Source: Cristatella mucedo (Eukaryota; Bryozoa; Phylactolaemata; Cristatellidae). From it: 62,000 nt of DNA. The position numbers were made by a program, and so were the translations under genes. The DNA lies in the NCBI GenBank assembly GCA_009760855.2, contig WPIO01000018.1:6307501-6369500 (forward strand), given 5' to 3'. This document shows positions 43,200 through 54,200 of this stretch, in pieces. Position 1 is the stretch's first letter; every line of letters begins with the position of its first letter. A model generated the notes under the pieces. That model saw only the letters and a program-made list of their open reading frames with translations, did no database searches and was not told the origin of the DNA.

Positions 43200-43482
43200 G
43201 CAAGCACTGCCGGAGTCACCAGAAAATCTCCTCGTCGGTTCGTTGCAAGTACCGCCATTTGCGCTAAATATGCTGCCGACAGGGTGCGGCACGTTTGATT
43301 TGAGTTGCCTTCGTCTGACCTGTTGGGTTTGTACAGTTGAGTCCAACCCCAGTTACAGCCGGTTTCTTGCCAAAACTATTAAAGTAGTCCGAATTGCAAT
43401 TGATGCAATCAATCCGAATGCAAGCAATGGGGCTGCGTCAAAGTGCCCTGCAGCAGCTGTTTCTTCTTTAAGACTGAACAAT
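43200..43482 (+). CDS. weak candidate exon, unknown protein (part 1)
   Basis: Open frame between TTGACATTTCAG (acceptor before 43200) and AACAAT|GTAAGC (donor after 43482), about 94 codons, phase 0 at the donor. It includes FALNMLPTGCGTFDLSCLRL and a KTIKVVRIAIDAINPNASNG segment, with many Cys, Asn and Ser. No family is recognised, no upstream exon was found, and a frame of this length can occur by chance. Confidence 0.25.
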
Positions 43483-43970
43483 GTAAGCATTTTTTATTTT
43501 TATCTTTTCTGCGTGGTAAGTGTTATTTCCCAATTGCTCATGCCTCAAAAGCATTGACGCGTGGCCATGATTGCCCACAAAATTTGCTCTTGTGAGCTGG
43601 AGTGATACGTTGGAAATGTACTGACTTTCCACCACATGCAGACAAAGCTATGGCCAAAAGTCTGTTGTTAGATCAAAAATGTATTGTTTCTAGAAAGTAT
43701 ATTTTATCCGCTTAACCATCCACCAACGTTAATCATACTGTGATAATAAAAATCAATTGCATTGTCATATACAACATCACTAGACGGAGTCGTCGACACA
43801 TGGTAATTAAACGTTTGTCCACTCATTAATATCAAAACTAATAATACATTCTTTAGTAATAATATGCAGTTATATATACTCGTCGCATAGATACAGGTGC
43901 CTTAAGCCAACCAGTTCTGTTTAGTTCCAGCTGCCGAAATCAATACTTACGTATCTGCATTTTTCCTCAG

Positions 43971-44258
43971 ATGGTACCAGGAGTCTGCGAGCGTCTGTCA
44001 AACGCATTTTGTTACGTTGTCAACCAACTTATTAAGACAGTGGCGAAAAATTACTGTGTACAAGTGTCTGCTACGATACGCGAAGCTCGACGCCAGGCAT
44101 ATTTGGGTTTTCCCGGAATCGGAAGCACGCTGGGCACTTTATTTCACCGCAGAGAAATGCTAGAAAGTTCCGGAAGTAAGCGGTCGTTCCAGTACAGCGA
44201 CGCAGCCCAAGCAGAGCTCCAGCGTATCCAGCCGGTCCGTTGCTCAGCAGCGCCATGA
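43971..44258 (+). CDS. weak candidate exon, unknown protein (part 2)
   Basis: After CATTTTTCCTCAG the frame is open for 95 codons to TGA at 44256-44258, continuing the phase of the candidate exon at 43200-43482. Encodes MVPGVCERLSNAFCYVVNQL and an IREARRQAYLGFPG stretch. The opposite strand is also open here (44463-44071) with a hydrophobic GGYFYVMALL segment, so either or neither strand may be real. Confidence 0.22.
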   Translation: MVPGVCERLSNAFCYVVNQLIKTVAKNYCVQVSATIREARRQAYLGFPGIGSTLGTLFHRREMLESSGSKRSFQYSDAAQAELQRIQPVRCSAAP

Positions 44259-44580
44259 CATAAAAGTAGCCTCCCAAAAGCGCCTCGGCGCGCTCCTGCG
44301 AGCGAGGACTTGGGAGTAAGTGATGCCGGCGTCTTGCAGCAGTGAGACCGGTTGGCTGTCCGGGGCTTGCAGGATGAGTCGTCGTCAGTGTGCCTCGTGA
44401 GCTGCTCAAACTGTGACCGGCTGAAAACTGTGTCCAGAGTAAAAAAAAAAAAAAGGAAGGCATAGTCGGAGGGAGTCGTGTGGTGTCCAGTGTGAAAAAT
44501 TATCCTGGCAGTCAAGGGAGACTTGATCGAATCGCAAGCGAGTGAACGGTCTCGCATGAGCGAGCGCGATGCAAGAATTG

Positions 44581-44680
44581 CATTTCACTTTACAGCAAAT
44601 GTAAAGTGCCTAGAGAGAGAGATTGAGTTCTCCGAGGGCGCTTTATCAAGTGAATTATTATTATTATTATCATTATTATG
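44581..44680 (+). mobile_element. LINE family A, 3' tail only
   Basis: TTTACAGCAAATGTAAAGTG, the AGAGATTGAGTTCTCCGAGG block and an (ATT)n tail. Confidence 0.85.
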
Positions 44681-45070
44681 TCTCTGGCCGATAATCGACG
44701 TCAAGCAAATGGACCACGGTGAGTCACGGAAACGCTGCTAACGCGAAGCGGAGGGTCTTGGCAAAAAGGGGAAAACTGTTTCGAGGCACGTAAACCAGAC
44801 TGAGTGAAAATCGCCTTCAGTGAGAAATTCGACGATTATAAAGTCCACAAAATATTGTGGGCCGCGTCGTACGGTTCGTGTCGACGTCGTAAGATGACGG
44901 TAGGTCGACGTAGCGTACGTATTCGGAGGCTTCAGCTGTACTTTGGTTGGCTGTTCGTATCAATCAATCGTAATCAGTCAAGGGTCACCAGCTGTTGGCG
45001 AGTGTAGAGCTCGCGCATGAGAGGATAATAACGCCTAGTCGGGGGTGTGACTATTTACGCAGCCAAAGCA

Positions 45071-45072
<2 letters not shown>

Positions 45073-45133
<61 letters not shown>
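45073..45133. repeat. (GA)n microsatellite
   Basis: About thirty uninterrupted GA units. Confidence 0.95.
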
Positions 45134-45137
<4 letters not shown>

Positions 45138-45267
45138 TTGAGAGATTGATCTCGCAGCTGGCTAGTAATTGGGAAACCAGCGGTTGCTATAAAGACACTC
45201 AACTGACGGTATAATGTCTACTAAAAAGCTGGAGATACGGCTACCCCACTAGGAAAGATTTTAGCCG

Positions 45268-45400
45268 CACTGCTTTGGCCCAGGGGTATGGTGCTCGCCT
45301 TCAAATATCAAAGTCGTGGGCTTAAGCCCTAACGCAGATGTACAGCGTGCGGATAGAAATTGAGTTCTCTTTGGACTCGGTACAAATGAATTATAGCTGA
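45268..45400 (+). mobile_element. SINE2 (tRNA-derived head, LINE A-like tail)
   Basis: Head CACTGCTTTGGCCCAGGGGT with GTGGTGCTCGCC-like A-box context, B-box-like GTGGGCTTAAGCCC, then a tail GATAGAAATTGAGTTCTCTT and GGTACAAATGAATTATAG resembling the LINE A 3' end. Confidence 0.7.
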
Positions 45401-45636
45401 GGGCAATGTTAGCCCTACAAAATCGAAGTAATCCCGGTGGTCATAAACTATTTTGATTTGATCAGTCAAATGATGCGGGAGAACAGCAGCCCTGCTCAGC
45501 GGGCTACTTTTAATACAATGTCTCTCGAACGACTCCACCCACCCACCCACCCCCAGTATTCACGCCTTGCTCGTGCTGTATTGAGCAGACGCTTGATACG
45601 CCTAAATCATTAGTGTGCGTGGTCGTGATATGCACG

Positions 45637-45833
45637 TGTAATGTAATATATCTTCGTCAGTAACTCCACAAAGCCGCAAAGATTAAGCGGGTGTTGCGTT
45701 AAAGAGTTTTCTCTAGCTCACTCATAGCTGAAGTGACTTTCAGTGTGCATACGGTAGCCAACAGACTTCATCACATGCAATAAAGAAAAATTAGAAGCAT
45801 AACTAAGTCAGAAGGTAGTTGTGAGTAGCATGA
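45637..45833 (-). mobile_element. LINE family B, diverged 3' fragment
   Basis: Antisense 3' end with GTAATGTAATATATC tail. More substitutions than the 26301/36498 group, so an older insertion. Confidence 0.78.
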
Positions 45834-47720
45834 AATTTTCGTCATGTCTGCCTGGGTTTCGGGCAGTGGCACAACGCGTATGAAATATTTATAGAGACCT
45901 AATGCGAAATACACCAGACGGTAGCGACGACGCAGCGCTCTAAATCCTGCAAGCTGCGCCATCGACGCTAAATGAGCACGAGCGAAAAGAAGCGCCTGCA
46001 CATTACAGCTAATACCGTATACGCGTTCGCAAGCTTGCACTTGCTAGCGCTCGGAGGACTGTGGTTAGGCGGACGTGTTATTTACTGGCGAGGTCGCAAG
46101 TCGCACAGCGTTACATAATCAGACATCGCTGGACTCATAAGCCTGGGCTTATCTCGACTATTCCATGTGCGGCTCTCAGCTCAAAGTCAGCGGCCAAGCT
46201 TAGTCCGTTCATAATCGCAAATTATTGCAATATTGCAGGTACTAATTGTTAACATTGTTCTCTTGCATAGCACACTAAGAGTACTTCTAAGAGTACCAAG
46301 AGTCTCTGACGTCTGAGTCTCTTCGTCTCTGGCCTGGCGCCTCACAGCTTGATGTAAGAAAATAAGTATACTAGGGTTAGGGCTGGGTGAGTTATCGAGC
46401 GTGGAAATGTGAATATGTATCATTCATCGACTAGCCGGCTAAAGCACGCCTGAAGACAATCGGAGACGCGGGTCAGAAATTCATTTCTAATTTCGGTCGG
46501 ATAAGTTTTAATATACATACGCATGGTAGCAGATAATTATCTGCTACAATGGACAGTTTTATTGTAATAAAATTCAAGGAAGTTTGATAATATTATAGTA
46601 AAACCTATCTAGACAAAACAGAAATGAACTCTGGCTGCTGTTGTTGTAGATTGATCTGTCAAATATTGACCGATTTATGAAATTTACAAGGAATAAAGCT
46701 ATACTGTAAATGAAGCAGTTTCAAAAAAACAAGCATGTACGCCTAACAAGCTGTAAACTGGTCTCTCGATTTACCGAGGTTCAACAAGTTGGGATGCGAG
46801 TAGTATACGATTCAGAAATCGGTCAAATTTGTAATTGTAGGTATGCTGCTTCCGTTTTGCTTCCGGAGTTCAACGTAATTTGTCCAATATTTTTCGTGCT
46901 TTCTTTAAATGTGAAAAACGTTGTAACATAGTTCCCATTTCTAATACGCGTTGTCTTTTGAAAGGTACACTAAACAGTTGTTTAATTTTTGATCAAATCT
47001 TCTCAGCATTTTCTCAACATTTACCCTTAAACTTGTCTCCCGTGTGAATTTCGGGTATCTACAATATCTACATAATCCAAACAGTTCAGAGTCTGAACAA
47101 GCCTCTCTGTCGGGCTGAGGAGGGTACAGCCCCTTGCTAACACGGCAGAAAGAGGTTTCTCAAAATGTGGTCGTAAAGTTACTTGATTGGAAGTAAATTG
47201 AAATTTCATAACGGCTAGTATGTTTTATATGCTGCCACCTACACAAAGTGAACTACTATTCATTTCTGTGGCAGAAGCAGTGGAGGACAGTGCAACGATG
47301 AGATGAGGACAGTGCAACGGTGAGAGGAGGATTGCAACGGTGAGAGGAGGCGCAAGCAAAAGGTAACGTGTAAGAAGTGAAATTGCAAAATACAAGTTTG
47401 TTTTTTATTTAGTGCCAGCGGCACGTTGTAAGGTGGCTTTAGGAACAAAATCCTACATTCTGCAGCACTCCTGCAGTCAGTCATGCAACGTGCAGTCTCC
47501 TCGCGCCTCCACCCATGTACGAAGAAGACAGCATTCATGTTGACTTTTTGGGCCTTTCCCTAATCGCTAAGTCTCTAGCACCAAGAAGCAGACTGCCGAT
47601 AATTCCCAGAGCTTCCGGCCCACAAGTTCCCATCCTTCCCGTCGGCTCCGTCGTCCCGTCACTCCTTAACAGTTACAACTGATGACATAGCCTTAGGCTT
47701 GCATGTGACTAAGAACATTT
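45834..47720. other. intergenic, no recognisable gene
   Basis: AT-rich sequence. I see only an imperfect 25- to 27-base direct repeat at 47280-47350 (GAGGACAGTGCAACG.TGAGA three times). Short frames show no domain. Confidence 0.5.
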
Positions 47721-47721
47721 G

Positions 47722-47880
47722 CTAGAGTAGATCCTGTTTTGAGCTCCCGTTTCACGACCCGGTCGTTGGTTCGAGTCCTAGCAATCCTGGCCATCCTGTA
47801 TTGCCCTCTGCACGAGGGATGATAGCTGCTAAGTGTCTTCTGCCTCTATATAATGAGGCTGCTAAATCGACCAACATGTA
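47722..47880 (+). mobile_element. SINE1, diverged copy
   Basis: B-box GGTTCGAGTCC at about 47767-47777, body GATGATAGCTGCTAAGTGTC and 3' end CTATATAATGAGGCTGCTAA. The A-box end is decayed. Confidence 0.72.
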
Positions 47881-47952
47881 CAGAGCTTCGAGTCACGAGC
47901 ACTTCCTCGCCTTACTACGTCACATTTTAATGACCCAATGATAGTGCTGCCT

Positions 47953-48475
47953 GTAATAATAATAAGAAGCATAATAATAATAATAATAGTGCACTTGATA
48001 AAGCGCGCCCAGAGAACTCAATCTCTCTCTAGGCGCTTTACATTTGATGCAAAGGGAAATGCAATTGAATGGTGAGTAATATCATGCTTGATAAACAAAC
48101 AACATGAATAACATGATTACGGGAGACATGCACAGGGTCAGCATGCAAATGTGGTTAGTGGCAGCATGCACAGTGTCAGCACGCATAAGCACATGAACGA
48201 CGAATCACAGGGACCCACTAAATGCTGTCCTAAATAGGTGTGTTTTTAAGTTCTTTTCAAATGTGGTCAAGTCAGGGGATGTCCTGACGCAAGTCGGGAG
48301 GGAGTTCCAGGCTTTGGGAGCACACGAACTAAATGCACGGTCTGCAAAGGATTTGAGGTTTGTACGAGGTATTTGTAGACTGTTGGATTCCGAAAAGCGG
48401 GTAGTACGATGCTTGGCCTGATGAGGGAGTAGATCTGAGAGATAGGCTGGAGCCAAAGAATGAAGTGACCTAAAA
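47953..48475 (-). mobile_element. LINE family A, 3' fragment (first of a tandem pair)
   Basis: Long (ATT)n tail 47955-47988, tail motif, 3' UTR, then a still-open antisense frame [20 protein letters not shown] through FSSCAPKAWNSLPTC. 5' truncated at 48475. Confidence 0.9.
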
Positions 48476-48945
48476 GCATACTTGATAAAGCGCCCTCGGT
48501 AAACTCAATCTTTTTCTAGGCACTTTACATTTGCTGCAAACGAAGCATGATTGAATGGTTAGTAGTAGCATGCTTGATATACAACAAGAATAACTAGGGT
48601 TAGGGGTGATATGCACAGGGTCAGCATGCAAGCATGGTTTGTGGCAGCATGCACAGTGTCGGCACGCATAAGCATAAAAAGGACGAATCACAGGGTCCCA
48701 CTAAATGCTGTCCTAACTTGGTGCATTTTTAGTTTCTTTTTAAATGTCTTCAAATCAGGAGATGTCACGACGGAAGTCGGGAGTAAGTTTCAGGCTTTGG
48801 AAGTATACGAACATAAGGCACGGTCTCCGAAGGATTTGAGGTTCGAACGAGGTATAGGTAAACAGTTCGATTCCGAAAAGCGCGTGGTACTATGCTCAGC
48901 CTGGCTGGGGAGTAGATCTGATACGTAGGCTGGAGCCATGTAATT
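48476..48945 (-). mobile_element. LINE family A, 3' fragment (second of a tandem pair)
   Basis: Starts abruptly with the tail motif (ACTTGATAAAGCGCCCTCGG) without an ATT run, directly at the 5' end of the previous copy and in the same orientation. Coding end is more diverged. Confidence 0.88.
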
Positions 48946-49061
48946 TAAGCAATGTTATGTAGCTGAAAGTAGGCAGACTTGACTGTGGAGCTGATGTGGT
49001 CATCTAACGAAGGGTCACTTTAGAACGTGACACTTAGATTCCCTGCAGATTCAACAGGAGA

Positions 49062-49394
49062 TATATAATTCATTTGTATAGCAGCCCAAGATAATAATAT
49101 TAATAATAATAAATCCTAGCTTATTAAATAGCCTCTTTTTGTATAGCGACAGAAGAGCCTTCACGGCTATCACCACCGCTTGCAGTGGCGATAAAGGACC
49201 GCCCGCCGCAGGAATCGAACCCACGACCTCGGTCGTGAAAGCAACCGCCTTACCTAGTGTGCCATCACGGCTCAAGATAACTTAATCTCTATTCAGGTGC
49301 TTCACATATGCCTCGGAGCTCAAGCCCACGACCTCAGCGAGGCCTGGCTCAGGGCGAGCACCTTGACTGCTGGACCAAACCAGCTCGGCAACGG
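49062..49394 (-). mobile_element. SINE2, interrupted by a nested SINE1
   Basis: Antisense head GAGCTGGTTTGGTCCAGCAG with CTTGAGCTCCGAGGCATATG and tail GAATAGAGATTAAGTTATCT at 49273-49394. The end of its tail (GGGCTGCTATACAAATGAAT) is found at 49062-49094, on the far side of an inserted SINE1. Confidence 0.78.
49095..49272 (-). mobile_element. SINE1, young copy nested in SINE2 with target-site duplication
   Basis: Antisense AGCCGTGATGGCACACTAGG head, intact B-box GGTTCGATTCC, body and CTATACAAAAAGAGGCTATT 3' end. It is flanked by identical CAAGATAA at 49087-49094 and 49273-49280. Closely similar to the copy at 40790. Confidence 0.88.
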
Positions 49395-49880
49395 CGAGAT
49401 ACGCTGGCAGAGCCGATCTTGAGCATTAGCCTTTCCAATTTCTGAATCACACTTAGTTTGCCCGTAACTAATAAGGTAATTGTATCATCATTTAGTTTAA
49501 GAAAGTTTGATGCTATCCATGTGGGGATGTTATCAATGCATGCAGCAAGAGAGTTGAGAGAACTCGACGTGCTGGAGGGCTGGGAGGGATTAAAGCAAAG
49601 TTACAACTGAGTGACATCTGCACAGAAGTGAAAGCCTACATTGTGCTTGGCAATTAAATCGGCAAGAGGGAGAGTATAAGCCGTGAAAAGAATCTGACCT
49701 AGCACGGAGCCCAGAGGTACCCGATATTTCAGAGGTTAACCTCTCCTAGCACGGAGCCCGGACGTACCCCATATTTCAGAGGTTCCTCGGATGATCTTTG
49801 TCCATTCACATCAATACTCTGGAGTTTCCCACTGAGATAGGATCAGAACCATTGCAGAGCAGTGTCAGTGCCCAGTGCCC
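49393..49880 (-). mobile_element. LINE family A, reverse-transcriptase fragment
   Basis: Antisense coding sequence with VPLGSVLGQILFTAYTLPLA and HNVGFHFCADVTQL, where the catalytic YADD has decayed to CADV. A 40-base segment spanning the GSVLG motif is duplicated (49698-49737 and 49745-49784). Inactive. Confidence 0.82.
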
Positions 49881-50042
49881 AGGCGAGATGATGGCCAGCA
49901 GTTGTTGCTCCTCCCTGAGGCTGCATCTGCATGCTGACCGTTAGATGGGGGCAGTACTATTAACTTCCCTTTTGCTATTAGTGCATCGGCCGGCTTGCTC
50001 GTTGAAACCGGATGACACCCACAGGCAGATGACACGGTGAGG

Positions 50043-50048
50043 TTTATT
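50043..50048 (-). promoter_or_regulatory. candidate poly(A) signal of SLC35B3
   Basis: AATAAA on the - strand about 1.07 kb past the SLC35B3 stop. Candidate only. Confidence 0.35.
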
Positions 50049-50354
50049 TATCAATTGACTAGTGATTATCGCAGAGATCAAACTATCCCAAGGTCTAGAG
50101 GTCCAAGGTTCAGCCGTTTCAAGCAGCAGCCACAAAGCATGCATGCCTCGGACGGCACTATGGGAATGCTCTGCGATATTCGGCCGATCGCCGCAGCATG
50201 CAGACAAGCAGGCACAGCGTAGGTACGGCCAGAGTGCCCCGGGCACACTTGGTGAGCGGAGCCGGTATAGCCGGACCGGAAGTTCAGTGTTCACCGCAAC
50301 AGCAGCAGGCGGCAACAGCAGCATCGGCGGCGAAGGCAGCTCCAGTGCTGCTCT

Positions 50355-50560
50355 CAGGTACATGCAAAAACCATGGAGCTGAGAAAAAAGCTAGCGAGCC
50401 AACGAGAACAAGAGGTGGCCGACGAGGAGCGGGCGCAGACTCGCCGCCCCCATTCAGTGGCATCCGGCCTGTAGGTCTTAGCGCGAAATGCCTCAGCGGT
50501 GGACAGCCGAGCAGACGAATGCTCTCCAGCAAAAAGCACGCGAGTATGAAGTGATAAAGA
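50355..50560 (+). other. small coiled-coil-like open frame antisense to the SLC35B3 3' UTR
   Basis: From the ATG at 50371 a frame gives MELRKKLASQREQEVADEER and ends at TAG shortly after. A second short frame begins MPQRWTAEQTNALQQKAREY near 50488. The charged, heptad-like character is unusual, but there is no recognised family and splicing between them is not convincing. Confidence 0.15.
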
Positions 50561-50664
50561 CATCTCCCCTCACCCAGTACCCCGAGTGAACGAACTATCG
50601 GCGTCCTAGGCGAACCGTGGGTGGGCTATAAAGCTGCCAAGACCAGTAGTGCTGTCAGCATGAC

Positions 50665-50927
50665 CAAAGAGAAAGACGGACAGACAGAGACAGAATTAGA
50701 TACACGAACACATGCAAAGACAGAGAAAAAGGTTGGAGAGAGACAGAGAAAGAGAGAGAGAGAGAGACAGACAGAGAGAGACAGACAGAGAGACAGAGAG
50801 ACAGAGAAAGACAGAGAGACAGAGAGAGACAGGGACAGAGAGACAGAGACAGACAGAGAAGAAAGAGCTAGAGAGAGAAAGAGACAGAGAGAAGAGAGAG
50901 AGAGAGACAGAGAGAAGAAGGCCAGAC
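50665..50927. repeat. (GA)/(ACAG)n compound microsatellite
   Basis: AGACAGAGAG-type repeats throughout. It lies in the presumed 3' UTR of SLC35B3, antisense, where it would read as CUCU/CUGU. Confidence 0.95.
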
Positions 50928-51115
50928 CGAGTGAGAACATTGCTGACGCCAGAGGCCACCCAGCTCCAGCATATGGTTACCCTGTAGAGACACAGCACTG
51001 CCGGCAGCACCGACGTGCCGGAGACCGGGCGCTGAAGACAGTGGCAGGTGCTTGCACGCCAGCTCTCTGGGGGGGATGAATGCCGGAAGTGATACGCGTC
51101 GAAGGCTCGCCATCT

Positions 51116-51287
51116 TTACGCTTCGTGCCCCACACCCTGATCGCTTTGCTTGGCAGGACTTCGCCAACCGATTTTCATAGCGAGCTTCAAGAGAGCGGCA
51201 CGCAGCCGAGCGTCGACATCGGCCCTGTTGTTGCTGTAGACGTTGAGTTGGATGCCGACGACCACTACCAGCCCGGACCACAGATAC
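51116..51287 (-). CDS. SLC35B3: SLC35B3 terminal exon
   Basis: Acceptor GTCTGCATTTCAG before 51287; one base completes a codon, then [18 protein letters not shown], the last membrane helix, and a basic cytosolic tail ending GVGHEA before TAA at 51116-51118. Confidence 0.93.
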
Positions 51288-54200
51288 CTGAAATGCAGAC
51301 GCATGCCCTGACGTCATCGCTACGCCGCCATTTGGGCCGTGCACAGGACCGCAAGGAAAGACGTGGGACTTGGTCACATGCCGTCTGCTTGCCAGAGCAT
51401 GCCAACTGCTGCTAAATGTGGTAACTAGCACCTGCTGGTCATCAGATCACGTGCCAAGGCTCGAAACCGGCACAGTCAAATACCATACTTAGGCTGGTTG
51501 CATCAAAAACGAGCCGAGGCGTTGTGTGAGTGGCGGCAGCGGCACATTCGTCGGATACTCACGTCAAGGTAAACGGCTTGGCAAAAATAAGGAAGGACAA
51601 GACGATGGACAGCGCTTTCCTGCATGACGTCACTGCAACGTGCCACAAAGCGTGCCGGTGAAGACAGCACCACGTGCGAAACCGAGCAAGCAAAGACGTT
51701 CGTATTAACAAAACCGTAAGTTGAATGGGAGTTCCGGCGGATGTGGAAGAGGGCAGAATGAAGAGGGGTGTGGCTGGGCGGGCAGAGCGTTCAGCTCAGG
51801 CTAGTAGTAATGCCGATTGGACTTTCACAGGAGCGGCTTCCTTTGCTCACAGTGACCTTTGTGTTGAAAGCATCGCAGCATCCGCGCCCCTTCGGTGCTT
51901 TATTGGGCACAGTGCGAGCCCAGGAGAAACCGTTTCAGCGTAGGCAGGCTTAAACGACTTCCTGCCTTCGGACACCGTGAGCTACAATGCGAGTGAGTGA
52001 CGAATGACCAACGGCTTGCTCATCGGTGGTGCAGCCATGCCGATATACCACCTTTGCCGACCCTCACCCTGCATTTTTTCGGACATCCGTTGGACGGCAG
52101 CCGCATCTGCCTGCGAGTATTTAAAATGAAGTTTAAAACGAACCTCTTTATTACAGCATTTGATGGGTCTTTGTGATTCGCCCCTCGTGTGCATGTGCTT
52201 GCTTACCTGCTCGCACCTGCTGCTTACACTGTGCCTGCTGCTTGCGGATGCCACCGTCAAATATTTGGTGATGCTTTATATGCAGCATCTGTAAAGTGCC
52301 TACAGAGAGATTCAGTTCTCTGAAGGGCTATACAAATTTATTATTATTATTATTATCGGCAGCTCGCAGCCATTACGAGCATGCATTCCTTTCGCATGAC
52401 TTGCGAAGATGACGCCAGGGATATGAACAAAGTTGCAGCACGACAGTCTCGGTCTGACGAGCGAGACATATTATTGGTCGTGATCGTGATCATCATCAAA
52501 GACGACCCTTCGGCTTGAGCTTTGCGGAGAAGAAGGGGTTGCAACGACCCTCCGAGCTGAGCATCGCTCTCTGGCCCATCCATCGCATCGCCGGCTCCTC
52601 CGACTCGGGACGTTGTGCTGAGCCTCTAACCACCTCAAATCCTCTGGAGACCATGCCATCAGGCCCTGCGCTCTCAAGGCGTGGAACTCGCTAACGATTG
52701 ACACCACGACATCCCCTGGCCTGACGAAATTTACAACGAAGCTAAAAGCCTACTGTTCCTCACAGCATCTGCTCCACTTCTGTGAATGGTTGTGTATGTG
52801 CTTACTCGTGCGGAGACTGTGTGCAGTCATCAATACTCAGATTCCTTTAATAAAGCACTTCCTTTCCAGCACGTGTACAGTGCTGAGAAAGAGATTTAAT
52901 TATCTTAGGGGGCCATAGAAAAGCTTTGCTATTGCCTATATCATCCTAACATGCCTGTCCAGCAAGTAACTGGAGCTTAATGGGATACTGGGCATATTTT
53001 GCGGCTGCACGAAACAACAGGCAAGGCCTGGTCAAGCCACACATGCATAATTGCTGAAGAAAATCTCATCGAAATAAAAGAGGTCAGTTGATTCACTAGC
53101 TCAACTTACTCTATACACTCATGCGAAAAAACCTTGCAGTATGGCGGCGGCCACTGCTATGGGGGTAAATTCGTTCAGGGGGGTTTTCCATGATACCAAG
53201 CTAATACTAAAGTTGTGCTTACAGCATGTGATAATATTCATTGACAACCCAATAACGAGCACGTACGCTGTTGGTGCTTATGGATTTAGTGTGGCATCGT
53301 CTAGAGTAATTCTTTATGACCTGCCTCATCTGGAGAGAAGTAAAGGCTGGAGGCTTTGGTGCTGTCTTTTCTACTGCAGCACATTTCAAAGATAGGCGCA
53401 GATGAGCCTTGACTGGCTCAAAAAAAGGTTAGCCAATTTACCAGCCTCACTTATATATCATAAAGGCAGAAGAGCCTTAACAGCTTAACTCCCCACAGCT
53501 TGCAGTGGACAATAAAGAATCGCCCACTGAAGGACTCGAACCCACGACCTGGGTCGTAACGAGCGAGCATCTTACCTCCTGGGCTAAGATCGAGGGGCCA
53601 GCATCCGGCATCGAATCGATTTAAAGATCCTCTGTCTGGCCTACAAGTCGCTTAGCTCGCTTGCACCAGATTACATAGCCGACCTCCTTGCTCCTCCAGT
53701 GTGCTCTGGCACCGCCAGCTTCTCACCATCAAGCCATCTCGCTGTACCTCCCACTGCATTGCAATCTCTATCAAGCCCTCAGCTCATATATGCCAGAAGT
53801 CTGGAGTCACTTCCAGCTACACGGCCACTACAAGCAGTGACCTTGCATCGATTGAGTCTCAGCTAAAGATGACCGCCAGTTGCGGTCAGCTTACCCTTGA
53901 ACTTTTCTTTTCGTTCCAGCGTGCTTACCTGGGCACAATTCGATGCATGATACAAGCCAGAGGTTCAACTAATCGGTAGCCGTTTTCATGCTGATAACAA
54001 AACTCTAGCAGCTGCATTTTGTGCGATTCTGACAGCGAGAGCTCTACTTGAGCCTGTATGGTAAGTCGATAGGGGGGGCGCACCTAGGTGATTAGCAAGC
54101 ATATAAGCACAGCGTGATGGTGTATTGCCTCCGGGCCTGAACATTGACAAACTTAGGGAATGGCCTATCTTAGGCTCCGAATCTTGGGACCTGTGCTTCA

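Noticed and set aside
44071-44463. A - strand frame with a hydrophobic segment (GGYFYVMALL) after a CTCGCTCGCAG acceptor-like site.
   Set aside because: Competes with the + strand candidate, no family match and no upstream exon; kept only as a caveat.
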